NCBI GenBank assembly: GCA_021737645.1 | Contig: JAIPDO010000014.1 | Span: forward strand, 1 to 64,000 | Reading direction: 5' to 3' | From: Desulfarculaceae bacterium | GTDB lineage: Bacteria > Desulfobacterota > Desulfarculia > Desulfarculales > Desulfarculaceae | Length of the DNA stretch: 64,000 nt | Shown here: positions 1-8,344 of the stretch, in pieces | Position numbering within the stretch: the stretch's first letter is position 1 | Layout of the letters: the number at the start of each line of letters is the position of its first letter | Made by a program: the position numbers and the translations under genes | The notes under the pieces: model-generated | Database searches by the model: none | Seen by the model: only the letters and a program-made list of their open reading frames with translations | What the model was told of the DNA's origin: nothing

Positions 1-2042
1 TTTGGGGGCAGGTGTCCAGTTCCCTGGTGCGGGATGCACAAGGCAAGCCGCAATATTTCGTATCACACATAACCGATATCACCGCCCGCAAGCAGGCCGA
101 AGAGACTCTCCAAGCACGCGAGGCGCTGCTCAACGAGGTGGGCAGTATCGCCAAAATCGGCGGATGGGAGATGGACCTGGCCACCCGCCAGGCCACTTGG
201 ACCAAGGGCACCTACGATATCGTTGAGATCGACCCCGGCCAGCCCGTGCCCGGCCCGGACGATCACCTGGATTACTACCTGCCGGAACATAGGCCCGTGG
301 TCGCCGAGGCCATGCGCGCCCTTGTCGAGCAGGACAAGCCCCTGGCCTTCGATGCCCAACTCAAGACCGCCAAGGGGAGACAGGTTTGGGTTCGGGCGCT
401 GGGGCGGGCCGAGCGGGTGGATGGCAAGGCGGTAAAGCTCTACGGCACCCTACAGGACGTCACCGAGCGCAAAAAGGTCGAGCAAGCGCTGCAAGAAAGC
501 CAACAGCAGTTGAAGGGGATTGGAGACAACCTGCCAACCGGCATGATCTATCAGATTGTCAGAGAAAAAAATGGGCTGGAAACCTTTACCTATGTGAGCG
601 AGGGGGTTAAAGAACTTTTTAATTGCACTCCTGAAGAGGCGATGGCGGATGCCAATTACGTCTATTCCCAGGTGCTGGAAGATGATGTTCCCAATCTGGT
701 GAAGGCTCAGGAAAAGGCTGTAGCCAGCCTGTCAATTTTCGATGCTGAAATGCGTGTGAAAAAATCCGGTGGTGGCTTCCGTTGGATACGCGCGACTTCC
801 AAGCCAACTCGCATTGGAAGCGGGCGGACTTTGTGGAATGGCGTGGCGCAAGACATATCCAACGTGAAAAAGCTTGAAGAGGAACGATTTAACCTGGAAT
901 CCCAGCTCCGCCAATCCCAAAAAATGGAGGCCATAGGAACGCTTGCCGGTGGTGTGGCTCACGACTTTAATAACATCTTGTCGGCCATTATTGGTTACAC
1001 CGAGCTGACCCTGGATGACCTTGGGGATGCCTATCCCGTCCGAGACAACCTAGAGCAGGTGCTCAAGAGCAGTTGGCGAGCCCGCAACCTGGTTTCCCAA
1101 CTCCTGGCCTATAGCCGCAAGCAGGTCTTGGAGATGAAGACATTCACCCTCAATGACTTGATAAAGCAAAACCAATCCATGCTCAGCCGTATTATTGGTG
1201 AAGACATAAGGCTAAAAGTATCTTTGTCCCCGGATGCGGGGTTCGTGCGGGCCGACTTCAATCAGATCGAACAGGTAATGCTGAACCTAGTGGGCAACGC
1301 ACGTGACGCTATGCCTGAAGGGGGCAGGTTGACCATAGAAACTTCCAACGTGGAGTTGGATGAGGAATATGCCTCCAACCACCCAGGGGCCGAACCAGGC
1401 TCATACGTTATGCTGGCGGTCAGTGATGACGGCCCAGGGATTGCGGAAAATATTCGCGAGCACATATTTGATCCATTTTTTACGACCAAGGAAGTTGGGA
1501 GAGGCACCGGTTTGGGTTTGGCCACCGTGCATGGCATAGTCAAACAGCACCTCGGCAATATCTACGTTTACAGCGAGCTGGGCCATGGCAGCACTTTTAA
1601 GATTTACCTGCCGCGTACGGCGGAGCGACCTGAAATTATTACCAACCGAGGAGAGATATCAAATCTAGTTGGCGGGGCTGAGACCATACTCGTGGCAGAG
1701 GATGAAAATGTAGTGCGTGAGTTCATCGTCAGAGTTCTAACCCGGCTGGGGTACCGGGTGTTGGAGGCAGAGCACGGCCCGGCAGCCTTGGATCTGATGC
1801 GCGAAGCCGACAACCAAGTGGATATTCTTTTGACCGACGTGATCATGCCCAAAATGAATGGAAAGGAACTTTACGAGCGTCTGAGGGTGGAGAAGCCAGG
1901 GATCAAGGTGCTTTACATATCTGGCTATACCGACAACGTAATCGCCCACCACGGTGTGCTTGATGATGGGACGGCTTTTCTCCAGAAGCCCCTGGCTATC
2001 GCCACCTTGGCCAAGAAGATCCGGCAGGTGCTGGACGCGTAA
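1..2042 (+). CDS. Hybrid sensor histidine kinase with PAS domains and C-terminal receiver (5' end outside window)
   Basis: The reading frame is open to the left edge, and the first visible residues ([22 protein letters not shown]) are the C-terminal end of a PAS domain, so the gene starts upstream; the GTG at 12 is probably not the start. Counting from position 12, two more PAS domains follow (about 40-150 and 165-290). Next comes a HisKA domain with the phospho-acceptor His in GVAHDFNN (about residue 317) and an HATPase_c domain ([22 protein letters not shown]). The C-terminal receiver (about 555-670) has its acceptor Asp in LLTDVIMP (about residue 609) and the conserved Lys in LQKP. Such kinases autophosphorylate and pass phosphate to the attached receiver. 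The PAS ligand and the output partner cannot be told from the sequence; no partner regulator lies next to it. Confidence 0.93.
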   Translation, partial: WGQVSSSLVRDAQGKPQYFVSHITDITARKQAEETLQAREALLNEVGSIAKIGGWEMDLATRQATWTKGTYDIVEIDPGQPVPGPDDHLDYYLPEHRPVVAEAMRALVEQDKPLAFDAQLKTAKGRQVWVRALGRAERVDGKAVKLYGTLQDVTERKKVEQALQESQQQLKGIGDNLPTGMIYQIVREKNGLETFTYVSEGVKELFNCTPEEAMADANYVYSQVLEDDVPNLVKAQEKAVASLSIFDAEMRVKKSGGGFRWIRATSKPTRIGSGRTLWNGVAQDISNVKKLEEERFNLESQLRQSQKMEAIGTLAGGVAHDFNNILSAIIGYTELTLDDLGDAYPVRDNLEQVLKSSWRARNLVSQLLAYSRKQVLEMKTFTLNDLIKQNQSMLSRIIGEDIRLKVSLSPDAGFVRADFNQIEQVMLNLVGNARDAMPEGGRLTIETSNVELDEEYASNHPGAEPGSYVMLAVSDDGPGIAENIREHIFDPFFTTKEVGRGTGLGLATVHGIVKQHLGNIYVYSELGHGSTFKIYLPRTAERPEIITNRGEISNLVGGAETILVAEDENVVREFIVRVLTRLGYRVLEAEHGPAALDLMREADNQVDILLTDVIMPKMNGKELYERLRVEKPGIKVLYISGYTDNVIAHHGVLDDGTAFLQKPLAIATLAKKIRQVLDA

Positions 2043-2056
2043 GAAACTTTCAGATA

Positions 2057-2599
2057 TCAGCGGCAGTGGACCTTTTGGGCAGGCTGTCCGGTCCAGGGCC
2101 GTGACAGGCGCTTCACGTAGATGACCTTGTCGTCCCCCGGGGCGTAGAAATCGGCCAGCACCGCCTGGGGCGCATAGCCCAAGCTCTGGTAAAAACGCCG
2201 CGTGGGGCGGTAGCGGGGCAGGGAAGAGGTCTCCACGTAGAGCCGCTCGCCATCGGCGCTCCATACCCGCTGCTCCACCAACTCCAGCAGACCGCTGCCC
2301 AGGCCTTGGCCGCGCAGGTGTTTTTGCACCACTATCCAGTACAGGTCCCAGGAATGCAGGGTGCCCGCGATGGGCCCGTAGCAGGCGTAACCCAGCACCT
2401 GGGGGCCCTCCTGGGCAAAGATGAACAGATAGCCGCTGGCCGCGCCCTTGGCCAGGCGCTCGCTGGCCAGTTCGGCGGCCACGGCCACCTCCGCGGGGCG
2501 GAAGAAACCGCTGGCTGCCGTCATATCCTGGATCACCGCCACGTCCGAGGGCAATACGTCTTCCCGCCAAAACATGGAGGGTTGGGCATGTGCAGACAT
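2057..2599 (-). CDS. GNAT-family N-acetyltransferase in kamA/ATP-grasp operon
   Basis: A 180-residue GNAT protein. The acetyl-CoA-binding motif RGQGLGSG lies near residue 95, preceded by a WIVV strand, and the C-terminal RRFYQSLGY segment is typical of the fold. It is the last gene of a tight four-gene minus-strand operon and begins 8 nt after the stop of the upstream ATP-grasp gene. Family knowledge supports acetyl transfer from acetyl-CoA to a primary amine. The context suggests the acceptor is the product of the KamA/ATP-grasp steps. In archaeal and bacterial ablAB pairs, a lysine 2,3-aminomutase works with a beta-lysine acetyltransferase to make N-epsilon-acetyl-beta-lysine. The presence of two ligases here makes a simple AblB role uncertain. 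Confidence 0.85.
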   Translation of the reverse strand: MSAHAQPSMFWREDVLPSDVAVIQDMTAASGFFRPAEVAVAAELASERLAKGAASGYLFIFAQEGPQVLGYACYGPIAGTLHSWDLYWIVVQKHLRGQGLGSGLLELVEQRVWSADGERLYVETSSLPRYRPTRRFYQSLGYAPQAVLADFYAPGDDKVIYVKRLSRPWTGQPAQKVHCR

Positions 2600-2607
2600 G
2601 ATTGGGC

Positions 2608-3603
2608 CTAGGCCCGTCCTTGCTTGGGTTGATGGCGATCGGCCAGGATGTCGGCCACCACGGCGGCTTGATCCAGGCCGGCCTGGGATGCGGCGGCGGA
2701 GAAACCGGCGTCCGCGGCCAGGCAGGGGTTGGCGTTCACTTCCAGAATCCAGGGATTGCCTCGGCGGTCCACCCGAAAGTCCACCCGAGCCCAGCCCCGC
2801 AGATCGAACAACTTCCAGCAGGCGTGGGCCAGGTCGCGCAGACGGTCCAGCAAGGCCCGGTCACAGTCGGGAAATTCGAAGCAACGCGGGGTGTGGTGAT
2901 ACTCGTAGGAGGCGGCCTCCCACTTGGCCCGGTAGCCCACCACCCGCAGCTGACCCGAGGCGTAGCCCTCGAAGAGTATCTCCGCCGGGGGCAGCAGGCG
3001 CACCCCGCCCGGCCCGGCCACCAGGGCCAAGTTGAATTCGCGGCCCTCGATATAGGCCTCGGCAAAGCAAGGGCCGCCCACCTGGGCCTGTTTGGCGGCC
3101 AGGGCTTTGCTCAGGCGCCGGGGCCTGCCCGCCGGGACCAGGGACTCGTCGTCGATGCCCAGGGAGCCGTGCTCCCACACCGCTTTGATCAGCCAGGATC
3201 CTTCGTGCTCGCCGTGCCCCTTGCCGATAGGCGCCCGCCAGGCCGGGGTGGGCAGCCCTGCCCGCGCCAGGGCCCGCTTGGCCAGGAGCTTGTGGGAGGT
3301 GACCAGCATGGCCCGCCCCCCGGCCCCGGTGAAGGCCAAGCCTTGATGAGCCAGCCAGATGGGCGCGGTGTGAATTCGCGCCGCCCGGCCCAGGGGCTCC
3401 TCCACCAGGTTGAACACCGCGTCCGGCCTCTGAGCGGCCAGGCGCTCCAGGCTGGCCCAGGGGGAGCCCTCCCAGGGGCAGAGCGCGCCAAGGTGGCCGC
3501 CAGCCGCGAGGGCGGCAGCCACCTCGCGGGCCTGCACCAGGTTGTCGTCCTGGTCCGGGCGGGCCCCAGGGGGCAGTGCGTCGTGTAGTACCGATACTCT
3601 CAT
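2608..3603 (-). CDS. ATP-grasp ligase, D-Ala-D-Ala ligase-like (second of pair)
   Basis: A 331-residue ATP-grasp protein. The N-terminal pre-ATP-grasp region contains DAVFNLVEEP. The central ATP-binding region has LLAKRALARAGLPTP and FAEAYIEGREFNLAL. The C-terminal metal-binding strand is WILEVNANPCL, with Glu about 288 and Asn about 290. This matches the D-alanine-D-alanine ligase superfamily, which activates a carboxylate as acyl-phosphate and couples it to an amine. It begins 6 nt after the stop of the other ATP-grasp gene and is followed by the GNAT gene. A role in cell-wall Ddl synthesis is unlikely, because two divergent paralogues sit in a KamA operon rather than a mur cluster. Substrates are unknown. 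Confidence 0.87.
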   Translation of the reverse strand: MRVSVLHDALPPGARPDQDDNLVQAREVAAALAAGGHLGALCPWEGSPWASLERLAAQRPDAVFNLVEEPLGRAARIHTAPIWLAHQGLAFTGAGGRAMLVTSHKLLAKRALARAGLPTPAWRAPIGKGHGEHEGSWLIKAVWEHGSLGIDDESLVPAGRPRRLSKALAAKQAQVGGPCFAEAYIEGREFNLALVAGPGGVRLLPPAEILFEGYASGQLRVVGYRAKWEAASYEYHHTPRCFEFPDCDRALLDRLRDLAHACWKLFDLRGWARVDFRVDRRGNPWILEVNANPCLAADAGFSAAASQAGLDQAAVVADILADRHQPKQGRA

Positions 3604-3609
3604 AACCGC

Positions 3610-4632
3610 TCAGCAGTTCCCCGCCGCCAGGCGCTGGGTGGGCCGGGCGTCTGCCTGTGCTCTTTCCCAGGCCGAGGCCACGATGCGCTCGATGAGCTTC
3701 TGGTAGGGGTAGTCCACCAGGGAGCAAAGGATGGGAAGGTCCGAGTGCTCCGGGTGCAGCCCGGCCAGGGGATTGACCTCCAAAAAGTTGGGCTGGCCAT
3801 GGGCATCGCAGCGCAGATCCACCCGCCCGGCGTCGCGGCACTCCAGGCCCCGCCAAGCGGCCAGGGCCAGTTCTCCGGCCTGACCGGCTTCGAAGCCCTT
3901 GACCCTGCGATAGCGCACCAGGTCGTCGCACTCTTCCTTGTTACGCAGGGTGTAGGCGTCCGGATCGGCCCCGGACCCGGCCCTGAGGGTCACTTCCATC
4001 ACCCCGATGACCCGTGCCTTGGCCCCGGTGCCCACGATGCCCACCGTAAATTCGCGTCCCGGCAGATATGTCTCCACCAACACCGGCTGGCGGAAGCGGC
4101 CGATCAGCTCGATGCAGGCCAGGGCCAACTCCTCGGGCCCCTTCACCTTGGAGGCGGAGCCAATGCCCCGGCCGGTGCCCTCGGCCACCGGCTTGACAAA
4201 CAGGGGATAAGGCAGACGCACCCCGGCGGCCTCCTTGGGCTCGGACACCACCGCGAAATCCGCGGTGGCCAGGCCCAAGTCGCGCACCACCCGCTTGGCC
4301 ATGCCCTTGTGAAGGGTGAGGCACAGAGTCATGGGATCGGCAAAGGTGTAGGGCACCCCATAGTATTCCAGCAGGGCCGGTATCTGGGCCTCGCGGCTGT
4401 AGCGTCCCAGGCCCTCGGCGATGTTGAACACCAGGTCCCAGCGATCCCCTTGGGCCAAACGGCCCACCAGGGAAGGAAGGGAGCCGATGCGGTCGCACTG
4501 GTGCCCGGCGGCCCTCAGGGCGTCTTCTATGCCCTCCACGGTGCGGGGGCTGTCGAACTCGGCAACCTCTTCCTCGGAAAATCCTTTGGCCAGGTATTCC
4601 GAGCGCAGGTCATAGGTCATACCCACCAACAT
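3610..4632 (-). CDS. ATP-grasp ligase, D-Ala-D-Ala ligase-like (first of pair)
   Basis: A 340-residue ATP-grasp protein. The N-terminus (MTYDLRSEYLAKGFSEEEVAEF) and the segment DLVFNIAEGL belong to a recognisable Ddl-like subfamily. ATP-binding segments are LFVKPVAEGTGRGI and VETYLPGREFTVGI, and the metal-ligand motif is NFLEVNPLAGL (Glu about 285, Asn about 287). A strong AAGGAG Shine-Dalgarno 8 nt upstream supports the ATG at 4632. The gene lies 18 nt after the kamA-like stop and 6 nt before the next ATP-grasp gene. It probably forms an amide bond to an amino acid or its beta-isomer; this is inferred from family and context only. Confidence 0.88.
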   Translation of the reverse strand: MLVGMTYDLRSEYLAKGFSEEEVAEFDSPRTVEGIEDALRAAGHQCDRIGSLPSLVGRLAQGDRWDLVFNIAEGLGRYSREAQIPALLEYYGVPYTFADPMTLCLTLHKGMAKRVVRDLGLATADFAVVSEPKEAAGVRLPYPLFVKPVAEGTGRGIGSASKVKGPEELALACIELIGRFRQPVLVETYLPGREFTVGIVGTGAKARVIGVMEVTLRAGSGADPDAYTLRNKEECDDLVRYRRVKGFEAGQAGELALAAWRGLECRDAGRVDLRCDAHGQPNFLEVNPLAGLHPEHSDLPILCSLVDYPYQKLIERIVASAWERAQADARPTQRLAAGNC

Positions 4633-4650
4633 GGCCGTATCTCCTTGGGC

Positions 4651-5931
4651 TCAGCAGGCAGCCGGGCCCCATTCCCCGCCTTGGTCGGGGTAAGCGTAGG
4701 TGTCGCCTTGGTAGTTTTTCAGCAACAAGTTGCCGCCGTCGCGGCCGGCCACCGCCTCGGGGTACAGGGCCACCTTGCCGCCGCCGCCGGGGGCGTCGAT
4801 GACGAAAGTGGGCACCGCGTAACCGCTGGTGTGGCCCCTGAGGCCCTGAATGATCTCCAGACCCTTGCTGACCGGGGTGCGGAAATGCCCCGACCCGGCG
4901 ATGGGATCGCACTGGTACAGGTAGTAGGGCCTGACCCGCATCTTCAAAAGCCCTTGCATAAGCCGGCGCATCACCGGCACCGAGTCGTTGACTCCGGCCA
5001 ACAGCACCGTCTGGCTGCCCAGGGGAATGCCCGCGTCGGCCAAGCGGGCGCAGGCCCGGGCCGTCTCGGGGGTCAGCTCCGCCGGGTGGGTGAAGTGCAG
5101 GCTCATGAACAAGGGATGGAAACGTTTAAGCCGTTTCACCAGATCCTTGGTTATGCGCTGGGGCAACACCGCCGGGGTCTTGGTCCCGATGCGCAGCATC
5201 TCCACGTGGGGTATGCGGCGAAGCCTGGTCAAGAGCCACTCCAGGCGGTCGTCGGCCATAGTCAAGGGGTCGCCGCCGGAGATCAGCACGTCGCGCACCG
5301 AGGGCGTGGCCTCGATGTAGGCGATGGCCTGCTCCATGTCGCCCCGGCTGTGGGCCATGCCGTGGTTGCCGCCGCCCACCATGCGCGAGCGGGTGCAATA
5401 GCGGCAATAGGCGCTGCAAAAGCCGGTGGCCAAAAACAGCACCCGGTCCGGATAGCGGTGCACCAGCCCCGGCGCGGCCATGTCGTGCTCCTCGCCCAGG
5501 GGGTCGTTGCTCTCGCCGGGGTTCACCACTGCCTCGAACCAGGTGGGAACCATGGTGCGGCGCAGGGGATCGGCCGGATTGTCCGGGTCCATCAAACTAA
5601 GGTAATAGGGGGTGATTCCCACCGGCAGCTTGCCGGAGTTGCCGCTGAAGGCCCTCTCCTCGGCCGGGCTGAGCCGCAGATAGCGGGAAAGCCCGTTAAG
5701 GGAGGTGACCCGGTTGCGCACCTGCCAGCGCCAGTCGTTCCACTGGGTGGCGGTGAGCCCTGGGAAGAAGCGACGGCGGAATGAGGCCGCCGGGCGGATA
5801 GCGGATGGGCGAGGCTCCAGGGCCTGGCCTAGGGCCAACGCCAACGGCGCCGGCTGGGTCAGAGTTTGGGCGGAGCTGCAACCCTGATGGGGAGGCTCCG
5901 CGGCGGCAACGCTATTTTCGCTTCGACTCAT
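4651..5931 (-). CDS. KamA-family radical SAM aminomutase (lysine 2,3-aminomutase-like)
   Basis: A 426-residue radical SAM, PLP-dependent aminomutase-family protein. The SAM-cluster motif CSAYCRYC (CxxxCxxC) lies near residues 171-178, followed by TRSR. DAPGGGGK near residue 387 holds the PLP-binding Lys. The two Asp residues that bind the lysine side-chain amine in Clostridium subterminale KamA (D293 and D330) appear conserved: YQCD, then 37 residues later VIDAPGGGG. This favours a lysine-like substrate over glutamate. The start at 5931 is chosen because GGAAGG lies 7 nt upstream; an in-frame ATG at 5976 lacks this. It is the first gene of the kamA/ATP-grasp/ATP-grasp/GNAT operon. EF-P modification (EpmB) is unlikely because no epmA or efp is adjacent. 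Confidence 0.9.
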   Translation of the reverse strand: MSRSENSVAAAEPPHQGCSSAQTLTQPAPLALALGQALEPRPSAIRPAASFRRRFFPGLTATQWNDWRWQVRNRVTSLNGLSRYLRLSPAEERAFSGNSGKLPVGITPYYLSLMDPDNPADPLRRTMVPTWFEAVVNPGESNDPLGEEHDMAAPGLVHRYPDRVLFLATGFCSAYCRYCTRSRMVGGGNHGMAHSRGDMEQAIAYIEATPSVRDVLISGGDPLTMADDRLEWLLTRLRRIPHVEMLRIGTKTPAVLPQRITKDLVKRLKRFHPLFMSLHFTHPAELTPETARACARLADAGIPLGSQTVLLAGVNDSVPVMRRLMQGLLKMRVRPYYLYQCDPIAGSGHFRTPVSKGLEIIQGLRGHTSGYAVPTFVIDAPGGGGKVALYPEAVAGRDGGNLLLKNYQGDTYAYPDQGGEWGPAAC

Positions 5932-6017
5932 TGGTCGGTCCTTCCACTGCTCACCGGGCTCCCGCCCGCGGGGCAAAGCTTTTCCGCCCGGGCACGAGGC
6001 CCGGACGGAGTGCGCAC

Positions 6018-6638
6018 TTACTTCAGGCCCAGGGCCTTTTTGGTGGCCGCGTCCACCTTGCCGGTGACCTTCAGGCCGTTTTGTTTTTGGAAGGCTTTGA
6101 GGGCCATGCGGGTCTTTTTGCCCATGATGCCGTCCACCTTCAGCTTGGCGCCCTTGCTGTTCAGGGTGTCTTGCAGCATACGCACCTTGGGGCTGCGTTT
6201 TACCGCCTTCATGGCCTTGGTCTTGGCCGGTTTGGCCACTGCGGGCTTGGCTGCCGCCGGTGCGGCCATTGCCGGTTTGGTCATCGCCGGTTGAGTTGCG
6301 GCCCCTTGGTCGGCGGCTACAGCCACCGGGGCGGCAGTCAACGCCAGACCGACCACGGCCGCCAGGGCCAGACCCGTAATTTTGCCTTTGCTGCTCTTGC
6401 TCATCTCATATCCCTCTATCAAAATTGTTTTTCCATCAGCCAGACACTCCACCCGGCCCCAAACCGTCACTTCGCGCTTCAAGCGGCTCGCAAGCTCCGC
6501 CCCCAAGCCGCCCGGCGCCACCCGGTAGTTGGACTCGTCATAGGCGGCGATGGCCACGGCCTTCACCTTGCCTCGCTGGTCCCACTCCACCGGGAGAATC
6601 AGTCCCGTGATCTGTTGGGTTTCGGCTTTAGCGCCCAC
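6018..6638 (-). CDS. Exported peptidoglycan-binding-like protein with N-terminal small domain in the same frame
   Basis: A continuous frame of 206 residues from GTG 6638 (AAGGA 6 nt upstream). Residues 1-78 look like a small soluble beta-rich domain (TGLILPVEWD, AVAIAAYDES, VTVWGRVE). A typical signal peptide follows at about 79-110 (MSKSSKGK, then hydrophobic ALAAVVGLALTAAP), then a Pro/Ala/Lys-rich linker and a C-terminal PG_binding_1-type repeat (VRMLQDTLNSKG, VDGIMGKKT, ALKAFQKQNGL). ATG 6404, at the start of the signal peptide, has its own Shine-Dalgarno, so a 128-residue exported protein may be the main product or a second product. A GTG at 6698 would lie inside the sigma-54 promoter and is rejected as start. 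Function is unknown; the C-terminal fold suggests murein association. Confidence 0.7.
   Translation of the reverse strand: MGAKAETQQITGLILPVEWDQRGKVKAVAIAAYDESNYRVAPGGLGAELASRLKREVTVWGRVECLADGKTILIEGYEMSKSSKGKITGLALAAVVGLALTAAPVAVAADQGAATQPAMTKPAMAAPAAAKPAVAKPAKTKAMKAVKRSPKVRMLQDTLNSKGAKLKVDGIMGKKTRMALKAFQKQNGLKVTGKVDAATKKALGLK
6405..6417 (-). promoter_or_regulatory. Internal ribosome binding site for ATG 6404
   Basis: AGAGGGA at 6417-6411 lies 6-7 nt upstream of an in-frame ATG (6404-6402) that begins a textbook signal peptide. This site argues that the exported 128-residue protein is initiated independently inside the longer frame. Confidence 0.65.
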
Positions 6639-6681
6639 CTTTTGTCCTTTCCCGTTCAGGTGCCGGTTCTCCTGGGGGATA

Positions 6682-6697
6682 AGCAATTGGTGTGCCA
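6682..6697 (-). promoter_or_regulatory. Sigma-54 promoter for the peptidoglycan-binding-like gene
   Basis: On the minus strand the sequence reads TGGCAC-ACCAA-TTGCT, an exact match to the -24/-12 consensus with correct spacing between GG and GC. Predicted transcription start is near 6671. That leaves a short leader before the GTG at 6638 with its Shine-Dalgarno. Confidence 0.8.
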
Positions 6698-6740
6698 CAA
6701 CGTATATAGCTGTATTTTTTAGATTTATTGTAGGGCGTAG

Positions 6741-6767
6741 TTAGAAAAAGGAAGCCGGTTTTCCGGC
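6741..6767 (-). terminator. Rho-independent terminator of the sigma-54 activator gene
   Basis: On the minus strand a GCCGG-AAAA-CCGGC hairpin begins 6 nt after the stop codon (at 6773-6775) and is followed by TTCCTTTTT. Confidence 0.65.
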
Positions 6768-6772
6768 GGGGC

Positions 6773-8179
6773 CTATTTGAAGTGCTTGGAGGCCAGGCCG
6801 TATTTGGTCAGCAGGTTACGCAGTTGACGGGTGGTGACCCCGGCCTGGGCCGCGGCGTGGTCCACCCGGCCCTTTTTGGTGGTCAGCAGCCGCTCCAGAT
6901 ATCGCCGCTCCACCTCTTCCACCGCCCGGCGGCGCACCTCGGCCAGGCTCTGCCCATCGCCGGCCTCGTCGGCCTCGCCGGGATGCTCCAGGGCCACCAG
7001 GTCGGCCGGGAAGCTGGCCGGGCTCAGGCGGCTGCCCCGCTCCAGGATGTAGGCCCGCTCCAAAAGGTTTTCCAACTCGCGGATGTTGCCCGGCCAGGCA
7101 TAGGCGCCAAGGACCTGCATGGCTCGCTCGTCCACCCCGGTGATGCCCTTACTGTAGTTGCGGTTTAGCCGCTCCAAGAGGGTGGACACCAACAAGGGCA
7201 GGTCTTCGCGGCGGGCGCGCAGGGGGGGCAGCTCGATGGCAAAGACGTTGAGCCGGTAGTAGAGGTCGTCGCGGAAGCTGCCGTCGCTGATTTTCTTGGC
7301 CAAATCCACGTTGCTGGCCGCCACCACCCGCACGTCCACCGAAACGTCCTGTTCCCCGCCCACCCGGCAAAAGCTGCCTTCCTGCAGCACCTGCAAGAGC
7401 TTGATCTGGGCCGCCGGGGAGATGGTGCCCACCTCGTCCAGAAAGATGGTGCCCTGGTCGGCGATCTGAAACTTGCCCAGCTTGCGGCGCTCGGCTCCGG
7501 TAAAGGCACCCCTTTCGTGGCCGAAAAGCTCGCTTTCCACCAGGGTGTCGGGCATGGAGCCGCAGTGCACCGCCACCAAGGGGCCTCCCGAACGGGAGGA
7601 ATGCATGTGGATCAAACGCGCCAGGAGGCTTTTGCCGGTGCCGGTCTCGCCGGTTAGGAGCACCGTGGCTCTGGTGGGGGCCACCATCTCCAGTTTTTCG
7701 TAGACCTCGCGCATGAGCGGCGAACGGGTGCGCACCAGGCCTTGGGCCTCGCCCCGCCAGAAACTTTCGCGCAGATACTCCAGCTCGGATTCGATCTGCC
7801 TCCGGGCGTTGAGCCCGGCGATGACCAGTTCCACCTCATGGGGGTCCACCGGATAGGTGAGGTAGTTGTCCGCCCCTGCCTTGACCGCGGACACGGTCTG
7901 GCGGATGCGCTCGGCGGGGGTTAGCACGATGAGCGGAGGGCCGCCGCTGGAACGGCGGAAGGGCTTTAGGGCGGCGGCGTAGTCGGTATCTTCGCCGGGG
8001 ATCAGTTGCTCGTTGATAAAGGCGATATCCACGAAGGCCAAGTCGAAACGCCGCCGGGCCATGAGATCCAGGCATGCCTGGGCCGAAACGGCTTCTTCCA
8101 ACCGCTGCCCGCGCTTAAGCGCGCTACGCAGACTGGCCTTCACCGAAGAGTCGGTGGTGGCCACCAGCATCGACTTCAT
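6773..8179 (-). CDS. Sigma-54-dependent response regulator with degenerate receiver
   Basis: A 468-residue NtrC-type activator with an N-terminal receiver (about 1-125), AAA+ domain (about 150-385; GETGTGKS Walker A, GAFTGAE for sigma-54 contact, GTIFLDEVG Walker B, WPGNIRELENL) and C-terminal Fis-type helix-turn-helix (about 420-465). The receiver keeps Asp51 (FVDIAF). The usual acidic pair of strand 1 is replaced by Thr-Thr (VATTDSS), and the conserved Lys before Pro is Tyr (LTYPVDP), so normal phosphoryl control is doubtful. No kinase lies next to it. A sigma-54 promoter lies on each side, reading into the peptidoglycan-binding-like gene and the divergent glycosyltransferase, its probable targets. 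Confidence 0.93.
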   Translation of the reverse strand: MKSMLVATTDSSVKASLRSALKRGQRLEEAVSAQACLDLMARRRFDLAFVDIAFINEQLIPGEDTDYAAALKPFRRSSGGPPLIVLTPAERIRQTVSAVKAGADNYLTYPVDPHEVELVIAGLNARRQIESELEYLRESFWRGEAQGLVRTRSPLMREVYEKLEMVAPTRATVLLTGETGTGKSLLARLIHMHSSRSGGPLVAVHCGSMPDTLVESELFGHERGAFTGAERRKLGKFQIADQGTIFLDEVGTISPAAQIKLLQVLQEGSFCRVGGEQDVSVDVRVVAASNVDLAKKISDGSFRDDLYYRLNVFAIELPPLRARREDLPLLVSTLLERLNRNYSKGITGVDERAMQVLGAYAWPGNIRELENLLERAYILERGSRLSPASFPADLVALEHPGEADEAGDGQSLAEVRRRAVEEVERRYLERLLTTKKGRVDHAAAQAGVTTRQLRNLLTKYGLASKHFK

Positions 8180-8276
8180 GGCCCACCCCTTTAGTAGACA
8201 GGTTTTCAGGTCGAATATTAGCGCCGCGCCACGTTTTTTCCCACCACAAAAACGCCCACTCTCCCCGCAAGAAACT

Positions 8277-8295
8277 GAGGAATCAGCAATTCCTC
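8277..8295. promoter_or_regulatory. Palindrome, candidate upstream activating sequence
   Basis: GAGGAAT-CAGCA-ATTCCTC has perfect 7-bp arms and is centred about 85 bp upstream of the predicted start of the sigma-54 promoter at 8345. That is a usual distance for a site bound by an NtrC-type activator, and the adjacent gene encodes one. It could instead fold as a hairpin, but no plus-strand gene ends upstream. Confidence 0.5.
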
Positions 8296-8344
8296 TTTAT
8301 TTAACTTTACCAAAAATATTCAAGCAACTAGATCAGTTATCGAG

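Noticed and set aside
3610-4632. Cell-wall D-alanine-D-alanine ligase (ddl)
   Set aside because: Two divergent paralogues lie in tandem in a KamA/GNAT operon without mur genes, so the cell-wall function is unlikely.
3745-5784. A 679-codon open frame on the plus strand
   Set aside because: It lies antisense to the ATP-grasp and kamA-like genes, which have clear motifs. Its product is a low-complexity Gly/His/Ala-rich sequence typical of the complementary strand of high-GC genes.
8277-8295. GAGGAAT palindrome as a terminator
   Set aside because: No plus-strand gene ends upstream, and on the minus strand it is upstream of the activator gene; its place relative to the sigma-54 promoter fits an activator site better.
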